Source: CAWDJT01 sp963828705 (GTDB lineage: Bacteria; Desulfobacterota; Syntrophobacteria; Syntrophobacterales; Syntrophobacteraceae). Taken from it: a stretch of 64,000 nt of DNA. This document shows positions 56,359-63,587 of this stretch, piece after piece. Below the pieces are notes generated by a model. The model saw only the letters and a list, made by a program, of their open reading frames with translations. It was not told where the DNA came from and ran no database searches. The DNA is taken from the NCBI GenBank assembly GCA_963828705.1, contig CAWHGA010000038.1, positions 62,001 through 126,000 of the forward strand, in the 5' to 3' direction. Both the position numbers and the translations under genes were made by a program. How positions within the stretch are numbered: position 1 is the first letter of the stretch; each line of letters begins with the position of its first letter.

Positions 56359-57192
56359 TTATTGGCTGCCGATCGCTTCCAGTAAACGCTTGATCTCCGG
56401 GGCTTCGGGATTGATTTCCTGGGCCTTGGCGGCACACTGGCGCGCTTCCTCGACTTGACCCAACCCCAGAAGGTCGAGCCCCATGGCTGCCCAGGCACGT
56501 TCCGGGCGTTCCTCGTCCTGGTTTTGATAGAAGCTGAACAGCGAGATCTTGATCTGGTCCAACCCCTTGTTGAATACGGGTTCGCCATGACCCGAAAACA
56601 GGTGCCGCACCGGCAGCCCCAGCAAACCTCGGAGGGTGGCCACTTGGTCCTGGATGCGGCCGCCACAGACTTCATCGGGTTTGGAGAGCGCCGCCCGGTG
56701 CTGGAAACGGTTGGGGAGGACTGCATCACCGCAGAATAGCGCCCCGGAAGCTTCATGGAAAAAGCACAGGTCAGCGGCAGTGTGCCCCGGAGTGTGCAGC
56801 ACGCGCAGACCCGGTGGACCTTCCCAAGTCTGATCGTCTTCCAGATAGCGGATTTTGTCGTCCTTTTCCAGGGCGTCGAAGAATTCGGGGAAAGGCGCGC
56901 GCAACAGCCGCAGGTATTCGCGGGTGAGCCGGTGCATGTAAACGATGGGGGTGACCGCCTGGAAAATTTCCGCCAGGCCGCCGACATGATCGAAGTGACT
57001 GTGGGTGAGCAGAATAGCCTGCAGCCGATCCACTGCACCAAGCTCCTGGAGTTCGTCCAGCAGGCCGTACATGTTGCCGGCATCGATCAGGACCCGGCCT
57101 TCATCCAGGATGTAGACCCCGCTACAGGCTCCGGCATCCGCCACCCAATACATGCCCTGAAGAAGAGGGTCTTGTTCCGCTAGCGATTTCAT
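56359..57192 (-). CDS. MBL-fold metallo-hydrolase with helical C-terminus
   Basis: 277 residues. The metal site THSHFDHVGGLAEIF, the later His in LHTPGHTAADLCFF and Asp in LFCGDAVLPN, and the His in LFSGHGEPVFNKG complete the metallo-beta-lactamase fold with two metals. The last 70 residues (AWAAMGLDLLGLGQVEEARQ, CAAKAQEINPEAPEIKRLL) look like a TPR pair. The substrate is unknown; glyoxalase II-like thioester hydrolysis is one option. Standalone gene. Confidence 0.8.
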   Translation of the reverse strand: MKSLAEQDPLLQGMYWVADAGACSGVYILDEGRVLIDAGNMYGLLDELQELGAVDRLQAILLTHSHFDHVGGLAEIFQAVTPIVYMHRLTREYLRLLRAPFPEFFDALEKDDKIRYLEDDQTWEGPPGLRVLHTPGHTAADLCFFHEASGALFCGDAVLPNRFQHRAALSKPDEVCGGRIQDQVATLRGLLGLPVRHLFSGHGEPVFNKGLDQIKISLFSFYQNQDEERPERAWAAMGLDLLGLGQVEEARQCAAKAQEINPEAPEIKRLLEAIGSQ

Positions 57193-57566
57193 GATTTCCT
57201 TTCAGTTCGAGAAGATTGCGCTGATCTGCGGTAGCTCGCAGCCCCGGCGGGTGAATGAAGGTTCAGCGGTTAGCCATTAGCTGTTGCCGTAACAGGAATT
57301 TCAATGGCTTAAGGTGCAGACCATGCCACCACACAATGGAGCTCTTGCGCATAAGTGCCTGTTCTAGCTAAATACTAACACCTAATGGCTGAACGCTTAG
57401 CAGGTGAAACCGGCGAGGCGCAGAGCATCTTTAGTGAAGGCGTCAGCAAATGTCAATGATACCAGTGAGGAGCCGTTAGGCGTTGGGCGTCCGGTCCGAG
57501 GCGTTCGGTGTTGGGCGTTGGGGGTTCGGCCCGCGGCGGGATCATCGCAGAATCCATGTCAATCCG
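57193..57566. other. Intergenic with G-rich degenerate tandem repeat
   Basis: 374 bp without a gene. 57479-57531 is built from variants of GGCGTTGGGCG (for example GGCGTTCGGTG, TTGGGCGTTGGGG). It is the downstream end of queC on the other strand. No clean terminator hairpin seen. Confidence 0.5.
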
Positions 57567-58262
57567 CTAGACCAGATACTCGGTGGGATCCTTGATGCCG
57601 GCTTCTCTGAATCCTTTCTTGCGCAACAAACAGCTGTCACACCGAGCGCATGATTTCCCATCCGGTGACGGATCGTAGCAACTGAGAGTCATGCCGTAGT
57701 CGACTCCAAGCTCAACCCCTCTGGTGATGATTTCCGCCTTGGTCATATGGATGAGGGGTGTTTGGATCCTGATCTTCATTTCGCCTTCAACGGCCGCCTT
57801 GGTGGCCAGGTTGGCCATTCGTTGGAAAGCCTCGATGAACTCCGGTCGGCAATCCGGGTAGCCGCTGTAGTCGATGGCGTTCACCCCGATGAAGATGTCC
57901 GCTGCGCCCAGCACCTCGGCCCAGCCCAGGGCATAGGCGAGGAAGATGGTGTTGCGGGCCGGAACATAGGTCACCGGTATCCCCTGGGTCAATTCGGCTT
58001 CACTGCGAGCTTTCGGCACATCGATGTCGGCAGTCAGCGCCGAGCCCCCGATTTTGCCGAGGTCAAGATCGATAACCAGGTGTTGACGGGCACCAAGGGC
58101 CTTGGCAACCTTCCTCGATGCTTCCAGTTCCAGCGCATGGCGCTGCCCGTAATGGAAGCTGAGACTGTAGATCTCATAGCCCTCGGCTCGCGCCATGGCC
58201 ATTGCCGTGGTGGAATCGATGCCTCCGCTGGAAAGCACCACGGTCTTTCTGCTCATCGCCAT
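57567..58262 (-). CDS. queC: 7-cyano-7-deazaguanine synthase QueC
   Basis: 231 residues. The PP-loop VVLSSGGIDSTTAMAMARAE binds ATP, IYSLSFHYGQRHALELEASR and YVPARNTIFLAYALG follow, and the zinc site is CYDPSPDGKSCARCDSCLLR. QueC converts 7-carboxy-7-deazaguanine to preQ0 using ammonia and two ATP. It is the third gene of queD-queE-queC, 14 bp after queE. Confidence 0.95.
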   Translation of the reverse strand: MAMSRKTVVLSSGGIDSTTAMAMARAEGYEIYSLSFHYGQRHALELEASRKVAKALGARQHLVIDLDLGKIGGSALTADIDVPKARSEAELTQGIPVTYVPARNTIFLAYALGWAEVLGAADIFIGVNAIDYSGYPDCRPEFIEAFQRMANLATKAAVEGEMKIRIQTPLIHMTKAEIITRGVELGVDYGMTLSCYDPSPDGKSCARCDSCLLRKKGFREAGIKDPTEYLV

Positions 58263-58276
58263 CGCATTGAATCCTT

Positions 58277-58924
58277 CTAGACCCCCGTTTTCTCAGGGCC
58301 CCAGACCACCTTATGGATCTGCAGGCTGAGCCTGGCTTCCAGACGATCCTCCAGCATCCATCCGGCCAGGGTGTCAGGAGCCATCGTGCCGAAAACCGGC
58401 GAAAAATGGACATGGCCCACTCTGACCGGGTTCTGATTCAGCAGTTGTAGAATCCTGCACGCATACTCGTAGTCCTTGCGGTCGCCAATGACGAATTTGA
58501 CCTCATCGGTTGCGGTTAACCTGGCCAGGTTCTCCCTGTCGTTACTTTCCGCTTCGCCACTGGACGGGCATTTGATATCAACGATCCTGATGCACCGTCG
58601 ATCGATACCATCAATATTCAGACTGCCGTTGGTCTCCACCAGAACCTTGAAGCCGTCATCAAGCAATCGCAGGACAAGCAGGGGTGTTGCTGCCTGAATC
58701 AGAGGCTCTCCCCCGGTGATTTCAACCAGGGGACAGCGGTGGGCCTTCACCCGCTCCAGGATCTCGCCGATTTCCAGTTCCTCGCCTTGATGGTAGGCAT
58801 ACCCGGTGTCACAGTACGAACACCTGAGATTGCATCCGGTGAGTCTGACAAAGACACAGGGATAACCGGCGTAGGACGATTCCCCCTGGATGCTGTAGAA
58901 AATCTCGTTGACCCGCAAAACCAC
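58277..58924 (-). CDS. queE: 7-carboxy-7-deazaguanine synthase QueE
   Basis: 215 residues. MVLRVNEIFYSIQGESSYAG is the QueE opening, followed by the radical SAM triad CNLRCSYCDTGYAY and VEITGGEPLIQ. The CxxxCxxC spacing is canonical. QueE rearranges 6-carboxytetrahydropterin to carboxydeazaguanine using SAM and Mg2+. It starts immediately after the queD stop, with no gap, so the two are coupled. Confidence 0.95.
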   Translation of the reverse strand: MVLRVNEIFYSIQGESSYAGYPCVFVRLTGCNLRCSYCDTGYAYHQGEELEIGEILERVKAHRCPLVEITGGEPLIQAATPLLVLRLLDDGFKVLVETNGSLNIDGIDRRCIRIVDIKCPSSGEAESNDRENLARLTATDEVKFVIGDRKDYEYACRILQLLNQNPVRVGHVHFSPVFGTMAPDTLAGWMLEDRLEARLSLQIHKVVWGPEKTGV

Positions 58925-59305
58925 CTACTCCTCCCAGTAGTACGCGCCGGCTCCTGGAGTCTCGCACACCTTGATCTTGGAGACTGTCGCCGTGTCGGTG
59001 TTGAGCTTTTTCGAGAGTTCCTGATAGATATGCCTGGCAACGTTCTCGGAAGTGGGATTTACCTTTTGGAAAGGCTCCAATTCATTGAGATCGAAATGGT
59101 CCAGACCGAGGAGTACCTCCTTCACCGCCTGCTTGATGTCACGGAAATCTATACCAATGCCGATCTGATCCAGCTCGCGGCATTTCACATACGCTTCAAC
59201 AATCCAGTTGTGACCGTGAGTTCTGGCGCAGTCGCCGGAATATCCTTCCAGGCGGTGCGCCGCAGAAAAATGCGTCTTAACGTAAACTTCGAAAACCCCG
59301 CCCAT
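58925..59305 (-). CDS. queD: 6-carboxytetrahydropterin synthase QueD
   Basis: 126 residues. Zinc histidines are in VKTHFSAAHRLEGYSGDCAR and THGHNWIVEAYV; DFRDIKQAVKEVLLGLDHFD and ENVARHIYQELSKKL complete the pattern, with the catalytic Cys in GDCARTHGH. QueD turns dihydroneopterin triphosphate into 6-carboxytetrahydropterin, the first committed step of preQ0 synthesis. First gene of the que row, transcribed from the promoter at 59339-59365. GGAGGCAAGC precedes ATG. Confidence 0.95.
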   Translation of the reverse strand: MGGVFEVYVKTHFSAAHRLEGYSGDCARTHGHNWIVEAYVKCRELDQIGIGIDFRDIKQAVKEVLLGLDHFDLNELEPFQKVNPTSENVARHIYQELSKKLNTDTATVSKIKVCETPGAGAYYWEE

Positions 59306-59338
59306 GCTTGCCTCCGTTGCTGCATAAATATCTTAAAC

Positions 59339-59365
59339 ATTATAACATTGATGAGCTATTCACAA
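59339..59365 (-). promoter_or_regulatory. Promoter of the queDEC row
   Basis: On the minus strand, TTGTGA (59360-59365), 15 bases, then a perfect TATAAT (59339-59344). This leaves about a 25-base leader to the queD ATG, too short for a riboswitch aptamer. Confidence 0.65.
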
Positions 59366-59395
59366 AAAGCCAACACCCCGGCGAAAATCGGGGTG
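59363..59395 (-). terminator. Hairpin terminator upstream of the que promoter
   Basis: CACCCCG (59374-59380) and CGGGGTG (59389-59395) form a 7-bp stem with an 8-base loop. On the minus strand it is followed by TTGGCTTTTTG, so it could end transcription coming from the transposase. Confidence 0.5.
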
Positions 59396-59581
59396 CAATA
59401 AAACAACAAGTACCAAAACTCCTGGATTGTCAACAGGCAGGCGTTTCACTCGTAACATCTCAATTTTCTCTTTCGATGGGATAGGTAAGCACGGTGGTTA
59501 TTCGCCTGGATCCATTCAACCATGGCGAGGAGAGCTTGAATGTCAAAAACCCTCATGGGCAATACCGCCTTCAACAGAATC

Positions 59582-60870
59582 CTAAGCTGAGACAGCGTAA
59601 TGGACGGCGCTTTTTTTCCCCAATCTGATGTTGAGATGCCAGAGAAAGAAATGAGCCAGCATGCAGGTCAGCATGTGGTGATGCCATCCCGGATACTTCC
59701 TGACCTCATAGTGATCCATGCCCAGTTCGGTTTTGGTTTCTTCAAAGCACTGTTCAATGGCCCAGCGTACACCGCTGAGCCAGACGAAAGTGCCCAGTCG
59801 GGTGCTGAGCGGGGCATTGCTTATGTAGAAGGAATACTCCGGCTTCTTGCCTATGGTTCGTTTGATAATGAGCCACACCGTTTTGCAGGGAGCCCATCTT
59901 TGCTGAGTGTCACGCGCCGTTTGGTGAATTCATATTCGATGGGACCTTTGGTTCCCTCAGAGACCTTACGCCGGTACCAGAAGAAATTATTTATCCCTTT
60001 GGCAAAGGCAGCAACCTCTATGGGTTTGTTCTCAGTTTCTGGAACCACCCGCTTGACCTGAACTTCGCCCTTGCGGGTAATGATCCTTTTCTCTGTGGTG
60101 GGTCCCTGTAACCAGCACTGAGTGGTGGATGGCACCGCCACAAAATAGGTGATTCCTACATGCTCCTCGATGGCGCCAATAAAGTCGGGGCTGGTGCCAT
60201 AAATCGAATCCGCCGCAACATATTTGAAGGGAAGGATCCCCTCGGTGCGAAGCTCCCGAAACATGTCGGCAGCCAATTGCGGCTTGGTTTTGAATTCCAA
60301 GTCCTCAGGGAAGTTACATTTTTGACGGCGAGCCCGGTAGCCATCCTCGAACCATTTTTCCGGGATGTACAAGCGCTTGTCCAGTAGGGCATACCCATGA
60401 CGAGAAGCATAAGCAGCGAATACCCCCACCTGACAATTATCCACTTTGCCGATGCTTGCGCAGTACTGCTTGGCAACCCCGGCAGAATCGCCGCCCTTCT
60501 TGGGGAAGCCCGATTCGTCAAAGATCAGGACCGCATCCGGATCGCCCATGTCCTCTTCTACAAGAACATGATGCTTCTTGAGCATAGCAGTTTCATCCCA
60601 GACAACGTCACTTACAAAACGCTGCATCGCACGAACCTTTCCATCCTCCACTTGAAGTGCGATGGGCTCAATCGATTTCCTTTCCAGCGGACTAAATTGG
60701 CCAACCATGTACAAGTAGAAGCTCTCTCTGGGCTCGCTTCGAGAGAAGCAATCCCGGAACTGTTCGTGGAACCCCCGCAACTCCTCGGTGAACCCTTCCA
60801 CCTCGGCCCTATAAAGGCCGAGCTTGGGGATAGAATACAAATCGCCTTCGGTTCTGGACACTGGCAGCAT
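59582..60870 (-). mobile_element. IS701-family transposase, one frameshift as read
   Basis: Two frames join into a DDE transposase of about 429 residues: VLIFDESGFPKKGGDSAGVA (first Asp), KYVAADSIYGTSPDF (second Asp), and VRWAIEQCFEETKTELGMDH with the catalytic Glu and the family ending YPGWHHHMLTCMLAHFFLWH. The break is in an AAAA run at about 59882; one extra A gives LPAKTVWLIIKRTIG. ATG 60870 has GGAGG six bases upstream. I could not find convincing terminal inverted repeats, so the element's outer limits are not given. It marks the left end of an accessory region. Confidence 0.85.
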
Positions 60871-60973
60871 AATCGTCCTCCTTTCCATCGTAGTGGGTTG
60901 AGGTTAGATTATGCAATAATCAGGGCACTACCGCAATAATTAAACGTCGTTGTAGGGTTAACGGAGGGAGACA

Positions 60974-61621
60974 ATGGAAACTTCCGATGCGTATGCTGCG
61001 GTGGAAGTGAACACCCGGTGGCGGGTCCCGCCGCTTTGTCCGGAGTTGCGCCTGCGCCTCTTTGCGTCGGATGGCCCCATGGCGGCGACCTGGGGCAAAG
61101 CGCTCTTCCACCATGACGGTCCCCGGCCCTATTGGGCCTTCTGCTGGGCCAGCGGGCAGGTACTGGCGCGCCACATCCTTGATTGGCCGGATGTCGTCTG
61201 TGGCCGGCGCGTCATCGACCTGGGAGCGGGTTCTGGTGTTGCGGCGATTGCGGCCGCTAAGGCGGGGGCTATCGATGTCCTGGCGGTGGATCGCGACCAT
61301 CTGGCCCGCACGGCAGCCACCATAAATGCCGCCGCCAATGGTGTCCATATCGGGGTAGCCGACTTGGATCTTGGCGGTGTAATGGCGTGGCGCCCGGACC
61401 TAATATTGGCCGCGGACATTTGTTACCAGGATTCCGGCGCGCAGTGGCTCACCACGCTCCATGCGGCGGGGATTGCCGTGCTGGTGGCCGACCCCGGCCG
61501 GCCCGGCCTGCCCCGCTCGGACCTGGAACCGCTCGTTACCGTCCCCGCACTCACCTTTCCCGAACTAGAGACCCCCGAGTTGACCTCGGCCACCGTCTAT
61601 CGATTCAAATCCCGCCCATGA
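60974..61621 (+). CDS. Class I SAM methyltransferase, ETF-beta-lysine-methyltransferase-like
   Basis: 215 residues. PRPYWAFCWASGQVLARHIL followed by RRVIDLGAGSGVAAIAAAKA (motif I) and VLAVDRDHLARTAATINAAA matches the METTL20/nicotinamide-N-methylase-like family, with the post-I motif LILAADICYQDSGAQ in place of the DxxY/F motif. Bacterial members methylate lysines of ETF beta subunit; the substrate here is unproven. GGAGGGAGAC precedes ATG 60974. It lies between a transposase and the CRISPR remnant. Confidence 0.75.
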   Translation: METSDAYAAVEVNTRWRVPPLCPELRLRLFASDGPMAATWGKALFHHDGPRPYWAFCWASGQVLARHILDWPDVVCGRRVIDLGAGSGVAAIAAAKAGAIDVLAVDRDHLARTAATINAAANGVHIGVADLDLGGVMAWRPDLILAADICYQDSGAQWLTTLHAAGIAVLVADPGRPGLPRSDLEPLVTVPALTFPELETPELTSATVYRFKSRP

Positions 61622-61676
61622 CATCGGTGGAGAAAAAAGCAACCAGGTCGGCAACATCAGTAATAGCTGCGTCATT

Positions 61677-61774
61677 GTCATAGTGCACGCCCCCGCGCGG
61701 GGGGCGACATGCTTCAAGAATCGCCACCGCCAGTAATACGAAGTTTCAATCCACGCCCCCGCGCGGGGGGCGAC
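61677..61774 (-). CRISPR. Type I-C CRISPR array remnant (two repeats, one spacer)
   Basis: A full 32-nt repeat at 61743-61774 reads GTTTCAATCCACGCC...GGGGCGAC on the plus strand, i.e. the type I-C repeat GTCGCCCC...GATTGAAAC on the minus strand. A second copy at 61677-61708 keeps its first 20 bases but has lost the last 12 (GTGCACTATGAC in place of GTGGATTGAAAC), as expected for the leader-distal terminal repeat. The single spacer between them is 34 nt (61709-61742), normal for I-C. Immediately upstream on the same strand is the truncated cas3, with no leader, cas1 or cas2. Confidence 0.85.
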
Positions 61775-62997
61775 TCAGTTATTGTTTGTGAGGGATGGCT
61801 GCGTAGCCGTGCAGAGCACCACGGTGGTTTCATATTTGAGCGCCAGTTCGCGAAGAACTTCCAGACAAGGCAGAAGAAACGGCACGGGCAACATTTGTGC
61901 CTCATCGAGGATCACCACGCTTCTCGCGATGTTATGGAGCTTACGACAGCGAGAAGTCCGGCAGGCGAACAGCGACTCAAAGAATTGCACAGCAGTGGTG
62001 ATGATCAGAGGGGCGTCCCAGTTTTCCGCAGCCAGCTCAAAGCGCCGCATGTCTTCGTCGTATTCCGACCCATCTTTTTTTTCGAGTCGTGCTGAAACGA
62101 AGGCGCTGTGCGATGCTCGAGCACAGCATCTTCGCCGAGAAATTCCCTGAAGACCTCGGCATTCTGTTCAATGATGCTGGTGTAAGGGATGTCATAAATG
62201 ACGCGTGTGAAGTCATGGCGCAACGCGTGCTTCAGAGCGAACGCCAGGGAAGAAAGTGTCTTGCCGCCGCCAGTTGGCACGGTAAGGGAGAAAAGGCCTG
62301 GTGTATCCTCGGCTCGGTCAAAACAGGTTTCGAGAATCTCCTTACGTTTCAGGTTGATAGCGGTGGGGACAGCGGCTGCTAGCTTGGCATCAAGCTTTGG
62401 CAGAAACCGGCGGCGCAGCTCTGCCAAATTGGGGAAACCATTGCGCCACGAGGCTTTCTGTGGGTCCATAAAACGTTCGGTGTCAAGAAAGTCCGCATCC
62501 ACCAAGCAGGAAAAGAGCATGCGCGTGAAGAAGGCGAGCTGAAAAGCGATCCGGGGTCCATCCTGTTGGATCGGAAGTTTGCCCTGCGCTTTCCCAGGAT
62601 CAGGCGAAGCAGGTACGGCGATCAGCTTGGGGAGATCCTTCTTTATTAGTCGATGCGCCAGGCAGGAATCATCGCTGGATTTCCCGTCAAGAAGACCGGC
62701 GTGGTGCCCGGCGACGCACGCCGCGATGAGTCTGCCCATTGGGCCAAGGTTCTTGTCTGCCCACTGAGCACCCGCTGTGGAATGATCCACTCGGTATGCG
62801 GCACCTCTTAGCCTTTCTTGATATTCGAGTGAAGCTTTCCCCTGATCGTGCAAGAGTCCAGCTGCTTCGGCCAAGTCGCCGGCACGAAAGGATGAAGCAT
62901 AAGCTCGCGCCCTGGCGGCAACATTCTCGAGATGTTCAGAGAGCAGTTGCCAACGCTCCTCACTGCTGTCTGGTTTTGAATGCCCGTAAAGCTTCAT
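61775..62997 (-). pseudogene. cas3: Truncated type I-C Cas3 (HD nuclease plus start of helicase), also frameshifted
   Basis: About 407 residues remain of a protein normally near 750. HD nuclease motifs are LLHDQGKASLEYQERL, DHSTAGAQWADKN and VAGHHAGLLDG. Helicase motif I is LTVPTGGGKTLSSLAFALKH, then IYDIPYTSIIEQNAEVF, the DEAQ box VVILDEAQMLP and VLCTATQPSL (motif III). The frame is lost at an eight-T run (62075-62082; one more base restores KKKDGSEYDEDMRRF). The open frame then stops at 61775-61777, exactly at the border of a CRISPR repeat. Motifs IV-VI and the C-terminal domain are gone. GGGAGG lies just before ATG 62997. Confidence 0.9.
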
Positions 62998-63233
62998 GTT
63001 GCCTCCCAGGTCTGTTGGTCCGTAGGAACCGATAGCACAACTATGTTCATGGTTGCTGATTCGTGCGCGGTCTTCACCCTGGAATGCTTTCTAGGTATCC
63101 CGAAGAAACGAAACGCGTTTGACACTGCGACGCTTCGTCCATGCCATGGCCGTGCGACCGTATGGCGGGTGCTGTGCGGGTTTTGTTATTTGCATAGTGC
63201 CCCCAGTACGTATACCTCACCATGAATTCTCGT

Positions 63234-63262
63234 TTGCCGGCTATCAGTCAATGGCGTATACT
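63234..63262 (+). promoter_or_regulatory. Promoter and GTATAC sites of the RelE/HigA-like genes
   Basis: TTGCCG (63234-63239), 17 bases, TATACT (63257-63262). The start codon follows five bases after the -10 box, so the transcript may be nearly leaderless. The palindrome GTATAC occurs at 63210-63215 and 63256-63261, the second inside the -10 box, and could be the antitoxin operator. The rest of 62998-63267 shows nothing I can support. Confidence 0.5.
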
Positions 63263-63267
63263 TGGCC

Positions 63268-63587
63268 ATGATCTTCATCGAGACATCGATCTTCACGAGA
63301 GAAATACAAGCTCTGTTGCCGGACGACGAATACCAGGAGCTGCAACAGGCACTGCTGGTCCACCCGGGAATGGGCCGCGTGATTCCGGCGAGCGGCGGCT
63401 TACGGAAAGCTTCGCTGGGCGGTCCCGGGATCAGGCAAAAGGGGAAGTCTGCGCATCATCTATTACTGGGACTGCCCCTGGCGATACCGTCTACATGCTG
63501 CTGGCATATGCGAAAAGCCAGCAGGAAGATCTTTCCCCGGATCAGCTCAAAGCTCTGAGCAAGCTGGTCAAGGAGTTGCTGAAATGA
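63268..63587 (+). pseudogene. RelE/ParE-superfamily toxin (COG4737-like), two frameshifts as read
   Basis: After two one-base corrections the product is about 105 residues: MIFIETSIFTREIQALLPDD, EYQELQQALLVHPGMGRVI, GGLRKLRWAVPGSGKRGSLR, IIYYWD, GDTVYMLLAYAKSQQEDLSP and a C-terminal LKALSKLVKELLK. This is the standard sequence of the RelE-type mRNA interferase subgroup. Breaks are near 63408 (an AAA run) and near 63470 (a CCCC run). The stop overlaps the antitoxin ATG (ATGA), the usual coupling of such pairs with the toxin first, as in higBA. If the breaks are real, the toxin is dead; homopolymer position favours a sequencing fault. Confidence 0.8.

Noticed and set aside
59306..59338. preQ1-type riboswitch ahead of queD
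   Set aside because: The leader after the TATAAT box is only about 25 bases and shows no preQ1 aptamer pattern.
59557..60934. GGGCAATACCGC and GGGCACTACCGC flanking the transposase
   Set aside because: They are direct, not inverted, are imperfect, and do not sit at sensible element ends; not accepted as IS termini or target duplication.
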